NCBI RefSeq assembly: GCF_024793945.1
Contig: NZ_JANUSD010000005.1
Span: 247,477 to 311,476, forward strand
From: Emticicia fluvialis
GTDB lineage: Bacteria; Bacteroidota; Bacteroidia; Cytophagales; Spirosomataceae
DNA length: 64,000 nucleotides
Direction: 5' to 3'
Shown here: positions 8,136-16,754 of the stretch, one piece after another
Layout: the number at the start of each line of letters is the position of its first letter
Numbering within the stretch: the first letter of the stretch is position 1
The notes under the pieces: generated by a model
What the model was told of the DNA's origin: nothing
Seen by the model: only the letters and a program-made list of their open reading frames with translations
The model's database searches: none
Program-made: the position numbers and the translations under genes

Positions 8136-8597
8136 ATGAGAAAAATCCTTTTTATCGTATTATTTGCTTCTTCTCTGGCAGCATCTGCCCAGATTCTTAA
8201 ACCAGCCAAGTGGACGTTTACTCCGTCTAAAACTTCGGCCAAGGTAGGTGAAACCATTGATCTGGTTTTTACAGCTAAAATTGATGACAACTGGTATATG
8301 TATTCGTCTGAACTGAAAGTAGAAGGCCCACTGCCCACCACTGCCAATTTTACCAAAAATGACACTTACGCATTAGTAGGCAAGCTGGTGCCAGTAAAAC
8401 CAAAAGAAAAGTATGACGATATATGGGGAGGCAAAGTACATTACTTTGAGCATGAAGCCAAATTTATTCAGAAAGTGAAAATCACAAAGGCGAATCCGGT
8501 AATTGAAGGCAAAATAGAAAGCCAGACCTGCACCAACAAAGATGGTAAGTGCATACCCGGTAAAGATAAATTTAAGTTTGAGGTAAAAACTATTTAA
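8136..8597 (+). CDS. Secreted DsbD N-terminal (alpha) domain-like protein
   Basis: This is a 153-residue exported protein with a Sec signal peptide (MRKILFIVLFASSLAASAQ). The mature part resembles the immunoglobulin-like N-terminal domain of the thiol:disulfide interchange protein DsbD. It has the pattern of residues 28-60 (KTSAKVGETIDLVFTAKI then DDNWYMYS) and the C-terminal QTCTNKDGKCIPGKDKF block with two cysteines, where the redox pair of DsbD-alpha lies. The membrane and C-terminal thioredoxin domains of DsbD are absent, so electrons would have to come from a separate partner. It may reduce or chaperone thiols in the periplasm. Bacteroidota commonly carry such single-domain copies. A long hairpin follows. 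Confidence 0.75.
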   Translation: MRKILFIVLFASSLAASAQILKPAKWTFTPSKTSAKVGETIDLVFTAKIDDNWYMYSSELKVEGPLPTTANFTKNDTYALVGKLVPVKPKEKYDDIWGGKVHYFEHEAKFIQKVKITKANPVIEGKIESQTCTNKDGKCIPGKDKFKFEVKTI

Positions 8598-8617
8598 GGT
8601 TTTATTGAACATAAGGC

Positions 8618-8657
8618 AACAAAAAAGCGGTTTGATAACTCAAACCGCTTTTTTGTT
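8618..8657. terminator. Perfect bidirectional terminator hairpin
   Basis: Eighteen-base arms (8618-8635 and 8640-8657, core AGCGGTTTGA) enclose a TAAC loop. The stem has A-rich and T-rich ends, so it is a T-tailed terminator in both directions, between the convergent DsbD-like and nagB genes. Confidence 0.9.
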
Positions 8658-8677
8658 TATAGATCTGGTTGAATTTA

Positions 8678-10600
8678 TCAGAACTTCCAACGTACAAAAG
8701 CTTCCATAGCCTCATATTCTGCCAGGCCGAGCTTGTTATACAAACCTGCAGTACCTCTGTTACGCTCTTCAGCACGTTGCCAGAACTCGCGCGCATCGCT
8801 ACCCTGAAACACCACGCCGTCTTTCTGAGACTGGTGCTTAAAGATACCCATACGTTTCTGCAACACCTGGTCTGGCGACATAGGTACGGCCATTTCAATT
8901 TCGTGGATATCCCACTCTGCCCATGCACCACGATACAGCCACAACCAGCAGTCTTTCATAAAGTTTTTATGCTTGATGTTTTCAATGGCAGCAAAGATAG
9001 CATCCAGACAAACTTTGTGTGTGCCATGTGGGTCGGCCAGGTCGCCGGCGGCATATATCTGATGCGGTTTTATTTCTTCTATCAAATCGGCCACCACCTT
9101 TACATCGTCCGGCCCTAATGGTTTTTTCTCTATTCGGCCGGTTTCATAGAAAGGCATATCAAGAAAATGGACGTTTTCTTCAGGTATACCTACAAATCGG
9201 CAGGTAGCTTTGGCCTCTCCGCGGCGAATCAGACCTTTTACGTATCTTACAGCCGGGCTGTCGATATCGCTGCCTTTTTTGTTTTTCAAAAACTCTTTGG
9301 CTTCACTGAAAAGAGCCCGGGTCTCTTTGTTTTCAATACCGAATTTGTGGTTGAAATCTACCACGAAATCAATGAAACGAATGGCTTCATCATCTGCTAC
9401 CGCAATGTTGCCCGATGTCTGATACCCCACGTGTACATCGTGTCCCTGGTCAACCAGACGTTGGAAAGTACCACCCATTGAAATAATATCGTCATCCGGG
9501 TGAGGGCTGAAAATAATTACACGTTTTTTTGCAGGCAATGCTCTTTCTGGGCGGTTGGTGTCGTCGGCATTAGGTTTGCCACCCGGCCAGCCAGAAATAG
9601 TATGTTGTAATTGATTGAAAACATCAATGTTGATCTCATAAGCCTGCCCGTGACGCGCCAACAGGTCGCTCAAACCGTTGTCGTTATAGTCCTTATTGGT
9701 TAGCTTCAGGATAGGCTTGCTCAAAGAAAGTGAAAGCGTTGTGACCGCCTTTTTCACCATTTTGCTGGTCCACTCCACGTCTTCAACCAACCAAGGGGTT
9801 TTCATGCGGGTAAGGTCAGAAGCCGCTCTTTCGTCAATTACAAAAAGCGTGTTGGCATGCGTTTGTAAATAAGAAGCCGGAACCGACTCTGTTACGCGTC
9901 CTTCTACCGCCTCGGCTATTACCGGAGCTTTTCTTTCGCCCCATGCCAGCAAAACTACTCTTTTGGCATTTAGTATTTTTGAAACACCCAGCGTAATGGC
10001 TTTTTTAGGAACATTCACCAGACTGCCACCGAAGTCAGAAGCTGCCGCTACGCGTGTAGAGTGGTCAAGCATCATCAGTCGGGTTCTTGAATTAACCAGC
10101 GAGCCGGGCTCGTTGAAACCAATATGCCCATTGGCGCCAATACCCAGCAACTGAAAGTCAAGGCCGCCCATGGCATCTATTTTTCTTTCATACTCTTCGC
10201 AGAATTCTTTTATCCTGTTGGCAGGAATGGTGCCGTCCGGAATAAAATAGTTTTCCTTTGGCATATCTACCCTGTCAAAAAGCTGCTCCTTCATAAACAA
10301 AACATAACTTTGCAGCGAGTCAGGCTCCATTGGGTAATACTCATCAAGGTTGAAAGAAACCACGTTTTTAAAACTGAGGCCTTCTTCATTGTGCATGCGT
10401 ACCAGCTCTGCGTAAACTGATTTGGGCGATGAACCCGTAGCCAGGCCTAGTATACATGGTTTCCCTTGTTTTTGTTTTTCGCGAATCAAATCAGCAATTT
10501 CCTGAGCAACTGCTTTTGAGGCATCTTTTGAGTCTTTAAAAATCTTGGTAGGAATCTTCTCGTAAGCAATAGGTTCATTCGTTATAATCTGCTGTTCCAT
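8678..10600 (-). CDS. nagB: Glucosamine-6-phosphate deaminase fused to PIG-L/LmbE deacetylase-like domain
   Basis: The 640-residue protein has two enzymes in one chain. Residues ~15-270 are NagB, which turns glucosamine-6-phosphate into fructose-6-phosphate and ammonia: the LDEYYP motif (D86) and the GIGANGHIGFNEP block (153-165, with D148 just before it, H159 and E164) keep the catalytic set. Residues ~355-640 form a PIG-L (LmbE-like) zinc deacetylase fold, with the HPDDD metal motif at 367-371 and a distal DPHGTHK motif. Domain order suggests that the C-terminal part could deacetylate an N-acetylglucosamine derivative and feed the deaminase. This fusion is known in Bacteroidota, and the function of its second domain is not settled. 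A secreted PIG-L protein is encoded next to it on the same strand. No nagA lies in the window. Confidence 0.92.
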   Translation of the reverse strand: MEQQIITNEPIAYEKIPTKIFKDSKDASKAVAQEIADLIREKQKQGKPCILGLATGSSPKSVYAELVRMHNEEGLSFKNVVSFNLDEYYPMEPDSLQSYVLFMKEQLFDRVDMPKENYFIPDGTIPANRIKEFCEEYERKIDAMGGLDFQLLGIGANGHIGFNEPGSLVNSRTRLMMLDHSTRVAAASDFGGSLVNVPKKAITLGVSKILNAKRVVLLAWGERKAPVIAEAVEGRVTESVPASYLQTHANTLFVIDERAASDLTRMKTPWLVEDVEWTSKMVKKAVTTLSLSLSKPILKLTNKDYNDNGLSDLLARHGQAYEINIDVFNQLQHTISGWPGGKPNADDTNRPERALPAKKRVIIFSPHPDDDIISMGGTFQRLVDQGHDVHVGYQTSGNIAVADDEAIRFIDFVVDFNHKFGIENKETRALFSEAKEFLKNKKGSDIDSPAVRYVKGLIRRGEAKATCRFVGIPEENVHFLDMPFYETGRIEKKPLGPDDVKVVADLIEEIKPHQIYAAGDLADPHGTHKVCLDAIFAAIENIKHKNFMKDCWLWLYRGAWAEWDIHEIEMAVPMSPDQVLQKRMGIFKHQSQKDGVVFQGSDAREFWQRAEERNRGTAGLYNKLGLAEYEAMEAFVRWKF

Positions 10601-10776
10601 TATAATGTAGTTTTGTTATTAGAGGCAATAGCATGTAGTAAGATTCGGCAAATTTAAGGCTTTTCTTATTACCAAAGTATTTTTTTGTTGTTCAAAAAAA
10701 CTAATTTTTAAATTTTTTTAAAAATGTAAAACACACACTTAATTTAGGAATCTGATTTTCTGAACATAGAGCTGGT

Positions 10777-11670
10777 TTATTTAGTAGGGAAACCACTGCT
10801 CTTCAGCTGGTCAAAAAACAGGCGGGTCTTCTCTAAATTCTGCTCACTATTAATGGCAAAATACCAGAAAGTTTCCAGTTCGCCCTTATGCATGGCCGAG
10901 TTCATGTCTCCGCTTTGCGACTTATGGCAGGCTTTCACCCAATCGGCCACTATCATGTAGCTGTGTTTGTTGTTTTCACCAAAGCCGTATGCCCTGTCAA
11001 AATAAAACACCGGCGCCGATTCCAGAATCTTTGTTTCAGGATAATTATCTAAGCCGCTGAACTTAAACGTGTAGTCACGCGTGGTTGCCAGGCCACCCAG
11101 AACAATCGGTTTTTTTCCGCCTTTCATGCGTTGGGCTGCACGCAATGCCATAATTGTGGCCGATTTGTGGTGTGCATGCTGGCCCGCATCAGGAACCAGA
11201 CAAAAAATGTAATCGTACTGGCCCTGTTCCAGAATCTTATCCAGTTTTCTTTCAATAAATGCTATCTCCCAGCGCTCGCCCGATAAAAACGGTTCGGGGT
11301 TCAGTTGATAAAAATCATCAATCTGGTCGAAGAAATAAAAATTCCGGATGCCCATCACCTCGCCTGAACACATAAGTTCTTTTTTCCGGATGAGCGGCAG
11401 GTAGGTGCGTCCGGTTGCCGAGTCGGTCATGTTTTTGCCATAATAGCTCGATGCAACCAGCCCGTTATAACCACCTGAGCCATCGGTTATCAATGCCAGG
11501 TCGGCGGTGCCTTTCATTTCATGGGTTATTTTGAAAACCGTAACCGGAAACATGGTTTCGTCGTCCGGATGTGCCGTTACTATCAATACTTTTGGCCCCT
11601 GGCTGAAAGCGTTCAAGGTTAAAAAAGCAAGCACAAAGAAAATGAGCTGGGTCTGAATGGCGTTTTTCAT
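10777..11670 (-). CDS. Secreted PIG-L family deacetylase
   Basis: This is a 297-residue protein with a Sec signal peptide (residues 1-23, ending LTLNAFSQ). The PIG-L/LmbE metal motif AHPDDE is at 33-38, and a second metal-binding histidine cluster (GQHAHHKSA) lies in the middle. Family members hydrolyse N-acetyl groups from GlcNAc-containing substrates. Export suggests action on a periplasmic or extracellular glycan or aminosugar. A long C-terminal region (from about residue 200) is less recognisable. The gene precedes nagB/PIG-L on the same strand with a 176-base gap, so the pair may handle aminosugars on both sides of the membrane. That link is inference from position. Confidence 0.83.
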   Translation of the reverse strand: MKNAIQTQLIFFVLAFLTLNAFSQGPKVLIVTAHPDDETMFPVTVFKITHEMKGTADLALITDGSGGYNGLVASSYYGKNMTDSATGRTYLPLIRKKELMCSGEVMGIRNFYFFDQIDDFYQLNPEPFLSGERWEIAFIERKLDKILEQGQYDYIFCLVPDAGQHAHHKSATIMALRAAQRMKGGKKPIVLGGLATTRDYTFKFSGLDNYPETKILESAPVFYFDRAYGFGENNKHSYMIVADWVKACHKSQSGDMNSAMHKGELETFWYFAINSEQNLEKTRLFFDQLKSSGFPTK

Positions 11671-11973
11671 AGGTTAATAAAATCAGGTTTAAAGTTTTTG
11701 CGGTATTGCTATCCAGAAAACGTATGTAGAGTAAAAATATTCTTTCGGCTATTTTATACCAATACGTTAACGAACCTTGCAAATTGCAAAAACAGTTAAT
11801 TTTAACCCAATAATATCAGAAAATCGCAAAACATTTTAAAAATTAATGTTACCTGGTATAAACATTACTCTGCTTAGTAAAAAAGTACTATCACTGGCGT
11901 TTATTATTACAGAATATAGGCTGATTGACAAGCAGAAGTGTTTAATTTTTATATTTTTGTGAAAAACTACCCA
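11671..11973. other. Intergenic region between divergent PIG-L and ABM genes
   Basis: AT-rich, 303 bases, with no plausible coding frame. It contains the promoter-like TATTTTTG at 11952-11959 for the downstream ABM gene and presumably the promoter of the minus-strand deacetylase. No other structure was seen. Confidence 0.6.
11952..11959 (+). promoter_or_regulatory. -7 element TATTTTTG before ABM gene
   Basis: TATTTTTG lies 14 bases upstream of the ATG at 11974. It falls inside the longer GTG-initiated reading, which supports the shorter start. Confidence 0.4.
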
Positions 11974-12267
11974 ATGCTTGTAAGATACGTAAGAATGACT
12001 TTCCAGGAAGAAAAAGTGCCGGAGTTCCTGCATATTTTCAATGGCTCAAAAGAGCAGATTAGAGCAATGCCCGGGTGTAGTTATCTTGAACTGATGCAAG
12101 ACCTGAACCAGCCTAACATTTTTATGACCCACAGCCATTGGGAGTGTGAAGAAGCCCTGAATAATTACAGGCAGACGGCGCTCTTTAAAACCGTATGGGC
12201 CCATACAAAAGCACTTTTTGCCGATAGCCCGCTGGCTTTTTCTGTTGAAAGTGTAATGGTAGTGTAA
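11974..12267 (+). CDS. ABM-domain (antibiotic biosynthesis monooxygenase-like) protein
   Basis: A 97-residue single-domain protein with the ferredoxin-like dimeric alpha-beta barrel of ABM proteins. The start strand is MLVRYVRMTF, the middle helix carries EQIRAMPGCSYLELMQD, and the later strand has FMTHSHWECEEALNNYR, the usual position of the W and E residues of the family. Members act as small monooxygenases, heme-degrading enzymes or hydroxypyruvate-type accessory proteins, and the exact reaction cannot be told. I chose the ATG at 11974 over a GTG 36 bases upstream, because a TATTTTTG promoter box lies between them and the ABM fold begins at this Met. The next small gene has its own promoter overlapping this stop codon. 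Confidence 0.75.
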   Translation: MLVRYVRMTFQEEKVPEFLHIFNGSKEQIRAMPGCSYLELMQDLNQPNIFMTHSHWECEEALNNYRQTALFKTVWAHTKALFADSPLAFSVESVMVV

Positions 12268-12272
12268 TTTTG
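12245..12272 (+). promoter_or_regulatory. Promoter TTG-N17-TAATTTTG for the small secreted peptide gene
   Basis: TTG at 12245-12247 and TAATTTTG at 12265-12272 are separated by 17 bases, close to the Bacteroidota consensus. The -7 box overlaps the stop codon of the ABM gene and lies 38 bases before the next ATG. Confidence 0.45.
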
Positions 12273-12310
12273 TCGGAATCGGTTCGTTCCAATTGAAACA
12301 GACTCAATCA

Positions 12311-12523
12311 ATGAAAAAACTGATAATACTATTTATTGCCGGGGTTTTAACCGTAATTCCTGAGTTTTCGCAAGCCGCTAGTGCAGCCACCCCAAGCACA
12401 GCGAACGTAAAAGAAGAACTCGGCAAAGGCCGCAGAAAGAAAAGTGGACGCTACAAAAAGAAAAAGGGTTTTATGTGGGGCTTGTTTAAAAGCAAAAACC
12501 AATGCGACTGCCCCAGGCACTAG
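12311..12523 (+). CDS. Small secreted basic protein of unknown function
   Basis: This encodes 70 residues from the ATG at 12311. An upstream TTG would add six codons but spoil the signal peptide. The N-terminus (MKKLIILFIAGVLTVIPEFS) is a Sec signal with probable cleavage near SQA. The mature peptide of about 50 residues is strongly basic (GKGRRKKSGRYKKKKG), followed by a short aromatic patch FMWGLFKS and a terminal CDCPRH with two cysteines. I do not assign a family, although short Lys-rich exported proteins with a GLF/cysteine tail occur in Cytophagales. Its 3' end abuts the convergent AraC gene with one base between the stops. It could bind nucleic acid, teichoic-like polymers or membranes, but nothing decides this. 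Confidence 0.65.
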   Translation: MKKLIILFIAGVLTVIPEFSQAASAATPSTANVKEELGKGRRKKSGRYKKKKGFMWGLFKSKNQCDCPRH

Positions 12524-12524
12524 G

Positions 12525-13388
12525 CTACTCCAGAAACTTGGTGCGGTAGTTGAGCGGTGTTATCTTCTTTATAGCTTTAAACTGCCTGTTAAAGTTAGAC
12601 AAGTTGTTAAACCCGCTTTCAAAAGATATTTCGGCCACACTCATTTTGTCGGCCATCAATAATTTGCAGGCATGTTCAATGCGTATTTCGGCAAGAAACT
12701 GAGAGAACGTACGTCTGGTTCTTTTCTTAAAATATCTGCTGAAGGCAGACTCGCTCATGTTGGCCAGTTCAGCTACGTCACTCAATTGAATCTCTTCCTG
12801 GTATTTCAGCATTACATATTCAAATACCTTGTTCATTCTGGCCGAATCTACTTCATTTCTAAGCGATATCGGGTTTGTTGTTAAATCCTGTTTGTCTTCA
12901 CTCTCGCTCAGAATAATCAGTATGGCAATCATTTCCAGCAGGCGGCTCATACCACTCAGATTCGGCAGATTCTTGAACCTGGGTTCTACCTTCTGAACAG
13001 TTTTAGCCCCAAATGTTAGCCCTCTTTTAGAGCGCTCAAGCAATGCCTTTATGGCCTGGCTTTCGGGTATCTCCAGAAACTTTTCGCCAAGAAAATCTTC
13101 CAGAAAATGAATCACCAGCGACCTCGCCTTCAGGCCGGAGTTTTTGGCATAAAACTCATCATCATTTCTGTAATAGTGCGGCAGGTACGAGCCAATCATG
13201 CACAGGTCTCCGGGGCCGTAGTCAGTGATACTGCTGCCTATAAATTTCTTGCCGGTGCTTTCAAGAATCAATACGATTTCGTATTCGGGATGATAGTGCC
13301 AGGGGGTTGGAAAGAACGGACACTCCTGCACATACAGATTAAAAGAATAGTCAGCAGGATTAGATATTTTCAGTAATTGGGGCTTCAT
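12525..13388 (-). CDS. AraC-family transcriptional regulator with N-terminal cupin domain
   Basis: A 287-residue regulator. Residues ~20-100 form a cupin sensor (HYHPEYEIVLI and YGPGDLCMIGSYLPHYY motifs). The last 100 residues contain the two AraC helix-turn-helix units (LSDVAELANMSESAFSRYFK, then VAEISFESGFNNLSNFNRQFK). It would bind a small sugar-like ligand and activate transcription of neighbouring genes. It is divergently oriented to the SusC/SusD pair across a 266-base intergenic region, which makes it the likely regulator of that locus (inference). A paralogue with the same layout lies at 34461-35306. The 3' end runs directly into the convergent small peptide gene, with no room for a separate terminator. 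Confidence 0.9.
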   Translation of the reverse strand: MKPQLLKISNPADYSFNLYVQECPFFPTPWHYHPEYEIVLILESTGKKFIGSSITDYGPGDLCMIGSYLPHYYRNDDEFYAKNSGLKARSLVIHFLEDFLGEKFLEIPESQAIKALLERSKRGLTFGAKTVQKVEPRFKNLPNLSGMSRLLEMIAILIILSESEDKQDLTTNPISLRNEVDSARMNKVFEYVMLKYQEEIQLSDVAELANMSESAFSRYFKKRTRRTFSQFLAEIRIEHACKLLMADKMSVAEISFESGFNNLSNFNRQFKAIKKITPLNYRTKFLE

Positions 13389-13575
13389 TATTTGGTCGCT
13401 ATTAATGCCGGTTCAGTCTACGCTCTAAGTCTTTTTATAGCAATTTTTAAAAAACATGTAAATATAGTATCAAAATCTGTTAACCTGATGTTCCATGGCT
13501 TAAATGTTTGCATTAAAGGTCAAAAAAATATTAGAAAATGACTAAATTTTAGTGGTAAAAGCCTATACTGATTTG

Positions 13576-13583
13576 TAGTTTTG
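13576..13583 (+). promoter_or_regulatory. -7 element TAGTTTTG before SusC-like gene
   Basis: TAGTTTTG matches TAnnTTTG and lies 72 bases before the SusC-like ATG, leaving an mRNA leader of about 65 bases. No TTG box at standard distance is present, which would suit an activator-dependent promoter. Confidence 0.35.
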
Positions 13584-13654
13584 TAACTATTCCAATAATA
13601 AATTTTCATATTTTTAGCGGAAGCCTAATTTTATATTAACCTTATAAATTTTGT

Positions 13655-16600
13655 ATGAAACAATTACTACAAAAAATGTTGCTGGTATTTACTATATGCC
13701 TTAGCATACAGTATGTACATGCCCAAGGCCGGAGTGTGTCAGGAAAAGTATCTGATGCAGGCGGTATGGCCCTCCCGGGTGTTAGTGTTACAGTAAAAGG
13801 TACTACGCAAGGTTCAATTACTGATTCTGATGGTAAGTTTACGGTGCAGGCTGCTAACAATGCCGTTCTGGTATTTAGCTACATTGGTTACAAAGCATTA
13901 GAAATCAATGTAAGTGGCAAAACCACATTAAATGTTACTTTAGAAGAAGATGCCGCGGCCTTGAGCGAAGTAATTGTGGTTGGTTATGGTTCTCAGAAAA
14001 AAAGCCAGACCACGGGCGCTATCTCGCAGGTAAGTGCCAAGCAGATTCAGGAAATGCCCATCACCAGCTTAGGCCAGGCCATGCAGGGCCGTGTGGCAGG
14101 GGTTGATGTTTCGCAGTCTGGCTCTAAACCAGGCTCAGTGCCAAAAATCCTTATCCGTGGCCGTCGTTCGTTCAATGCCGGTAACGACCCTCTTTATGTA
14201 GTAGATGGTATTCCGCTTTCTGCCGGCTATGAAGACCTTAACCCTAGCGATGTTCAGTCTATGGAAGTACTGAAAGACGCTACTGCTACCGCCATTTACG
14301 GGGCGCGTGGCGCCAACGGTGTGGTATTGGTTACTACCAAAAGAGGTGCAGTAAAAGGAAAAACCACTGTAAGTTTTGATACTTACGGCGGCGTATCTAC
14401 CCCTTTAGACAAGATTAAGCTGTTTAGTGGCCCTGAGTTTCTTGAATATGTCCGTGAGGCGTATCGTGCCACTAACCTGTATAAAGATGCTAACGGCAAC
14501 CCTGTACCAACCGGTGTGGGCGACGCCGCCGCAGATGCCAAAGTTGCAGTTCTTGGGGGTGACCCGGCCGTGGCCAAAGGTATTGCTAACGGAACCAATA
14601 CAGACTGGCAGGATTTGATTCTGCACAACGGTGTTATGCAAAATCACTCGATAGGTATACAGGGAGGAAGTGAAAGAACCCAGTTTTTCATTTCAGGAGG
14701 TTATTTTCAGGATAAAGGAATTTCAGACGGGCTTGATTACACCCGTATGTCTCTGCGGGTAAATCTTGACCATAGTATTAACGACCGCCTGAAAGTGGGT
14801 ATTTCGTCTTACACGATGTATAGCATAAGAAATGGTGAAAACCTGAACCCTTACTCGTTCACAATTCAGCAGAACCCCTTGGCTTCACCTTATGACGACA
14901 AAGGAAATATCATTTTCTCGCCAACCAACGATGCCTTGTTAACCAACCCCCTGGCTGAAATTGTACCCGGCGCACAAATAGATCAAACCAGGAAATACCG
15001 CCTGTTCAACAGCCTTTATGCAGAAGTTAAAATTATTGAGGGCTTAAAGTATCGTGTAAACTTCGGCCCCGACTTCACAATCTCAAGATGGGGTAGATTT
15101 ATCGGCGCTGCCACCAATGCCCGTAAAATGGGAGACCCTCAGGCAACAACGCAAAATAACATTGGTTTCAACTGGACACTCGAGAACATTCTGAGCTACA
15201 ACAAAACCTATAAAGCCAAGCACAATGTTGGTATAACATTGGTTCACTCAATTCAGAAAGACGATTTTCAGACGTACCGAACAGAAGTGCAAGGCGTACC
15301 GGCCGAAACGCAACAGTTTTATAATTTAGGTAATGCCAGTTCTGTTTTGGGGGTAGGTAGTAATTTAACACAATGGACTATTAACTCATATATGGCTCGT
15401 GTAAATTATGACTTCAATGATAAATATTTATTGACAGCTACTTTACGCCGAGACGGTTCAAGCCGTTTTGGTGCCAATACCAAATATGGTAATTTCCCTG
15501 GAGTTGCTCTTGGCTGGAACATAAGCAACGAGCCATTCATGAAACAGATTACCTGGTTAGACTTACTGAAGTTGAGAGTAGGTTGGGGTGTGGTGGGTAA
15601 CCAGGGGGTAGCACCATATCAGACACAGGGCTTGTTGTCAAGAACGGCATACGCCTGGGGTACTGTGGCAGCCTTTGGTTACAGACCTAACACAATTGGT
15701 AACCCTGATTTGAAATGGGAGTCATCATCTACAGCCAATATAGGCTTGGATTTCAGCTTGCTTCGTGGCAGAGTACAAGGGTCATTAGAATTATATGAAA
15801 CCAACACTACCGATTTGTTATTGTCTGACCAGCTACCAGGCTCAATAGGCTTTAGTGCAGTAACAAGAAACGTAGGCCATACACGTAACAAAGGTATTGA
15901 GCTGGGTTTCACTACCATAAACATCAACTCTTCAAACGGATTTAAGTGGTCTACCGACTTTACGTTTACCAAAAACAAGGAGGAAATCGTATCTCTTTAT
16001 AACGGAAAAGTAGATGACCTCGGTAACCGCTGGTTTATTGGCCAGCCGCTGAATTCATACTTTGACCTGAAAAAAATAGGCATCTGGCAAACCGGTGAAG
16101 AAAGCCTTGCCAAATCATATGGCAGCGAGGTTGGCCAAATTAAAGTACAGGATACCAATAATGATGGTAAAATCAATGCTGACGACCGCGTGCTTTTGGG
16201 TTCTGATATTCCAGATTTCAGTGCCGGGTTCACTACTCGTTTCGAATTTAAAGGTTTTGACTTGTCGGCGTTCTTGTTTGGTCGTTTCGGCAATATGATT
16301 GTGAGTGGTTTCCATCAGAATAACAACGCATTGGCAGGTCGCTACCAGCAAATTAAAGTAGATTATTGGACACCCAACAACCCTACCAATGAATTTCCGA
16401 GACCAAAGAGCACACAGGAGTTCCCGGTTAATAACACCACCCTTATTTACTTTGATGGCACCTTCGTGAAACTAAGAAATATTAATTTCGGATATACCTT
16501 TTCACCTAAAATTGCCAAAAAACTGGGTATGGAGTCACTTAGATTATTCTCAAGTATTCAGCAACCTAAAATCTGGTCAAAATACCGTACCAAATATAAT

Positions 16601-16714
16601 GGCATAGATCCTGAAGCCACCATTACATCATCTGGTAACGGTACTACTAATGTGGGCTCTGGTGTTACACCTGCCACTACGGTTACAACTTTTGGTCTGA
16701 ATGTCAGATTCTAA
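13655..16714 (+). CDS. SusC/RagA-family TonB-dependent outer-membrane transporter
   Basis: This 1019-residue protein is the outer-membrane barrel of a SusCD glycan-import pair. A signal peptide (residues 1-23) is followed by a carboxypeptidase-regulatory-like domain (from RSVSGKVSDAGG to the NVTLEEDA strand). Next come the TonB box region EVIVVGYGSQKK, and a plug domain with the SusC signatures ILIRGRRSFNAGNDPLYVVDG and ATAIYGARGANGVVLVTT. The rest is a beta barrel ending in an aromatic-terminated strand (TTFGLNVRF). It should move an oligosaccharide or other large nutrient across the outer membrane with TonB energy, with the SusD lipoprotein as a lid. No sigma/anti-sigma pair is adjacent, and control may come from the divergent AraC gene. 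The SusD gene begins 40 bases downstream. Confidence 0.95.
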   Translation: MKQLLQKMLLVFTICLSIQYVHAQGRSVSGKVSDAGGMALPGVSVTVKGTTQGSITDSDGKFTVQAANNAVLVFSYIGYKALEINVSGKTTLNVTLEEDAAALSEVIVVGYGSQKKSQTTGAISQVSAKQIQEMPITSLGQAMQGRVAGVDVSQSGSKPGSVPKILIRGRRSFNAGNDPLYVVDGIPLSAGYEDLNPSDVQSMEVLKDATATAIYGARGANGVVLVTTKRGAVKGKTTVSFDTYGGVSTPLDKIKLFSGPEFLEYVREAYRATNLYKDANGNPVPTGVGDAAADAKVAVLGGDPAVAKGIANGTNTDWQDLILHNGVMQNHSIGIQGGSERTQFFISGGYFQDKGISDGLDYTRMSLRVNLDHSINDRLKVGISSYTMYSIRNGENLNPYSFTIQQNPLASPYDDKGNIIFSPTNDALLTNPLAEIVPGAQIDQTRKYRLFNSLYAEVKIIEGLKYRVNFGPDFTISRWGRFIGAATNARKMGDPQATTQNNIGFNWTLENILSYNKTYKAKHNVGITLVHSIQKDDFQTYRTEVQGVPAETQQFYNLGNASSVLGVGSNLTQWTINSYMARVNYDFNDKYLLTATLRRDGSSRFGANTKYGNFPGVALGWNISNEPFMKQITWLDLLKLRVGWGVVGNQGVAPYQTQGLLSRTAYAWGTVAAFGYRPNTIGNPDLKWESSSTANIGLDFSLLRGRVQGSLELYETNTTDLLLSDQLPGSIGFSAVTRNVGHTRNKGIELGFTTININSSNGFKWSTDFTFTKNKEEIVSLYNGKVDDLGNRWFIGQPLNSYFDLKKIGIWQTGEESLAKSYGSEVGQIKVQDTNNDGKINADDRVLLGSDIPDFSAGFTTRFEFKGFDLSAFLFGRFGNMIVSGFHQNNNALAGRYQQIKVDYWTPNNPTNEFPRPKSTQEFPVNNTTLIYFDGTFVKLRNINFGYTFSPKIAKKLGMESLRLFSSIQQPKIWSKYRTKYNGIDPEATITSSGNGTTNVGSGVTPATTVTTFGLNVRF

Positions 16715-16754
16715 GTCGAAAACAATTATTCAGGAATTTTAAAATTTAAATAAC

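Noticed and set aside
11938..11973. GTG start for the ABM protein
   Set aside because: A TAnnTTTG promoter box lies within this extension, and the ABM fold starts at the ATG at 11974.
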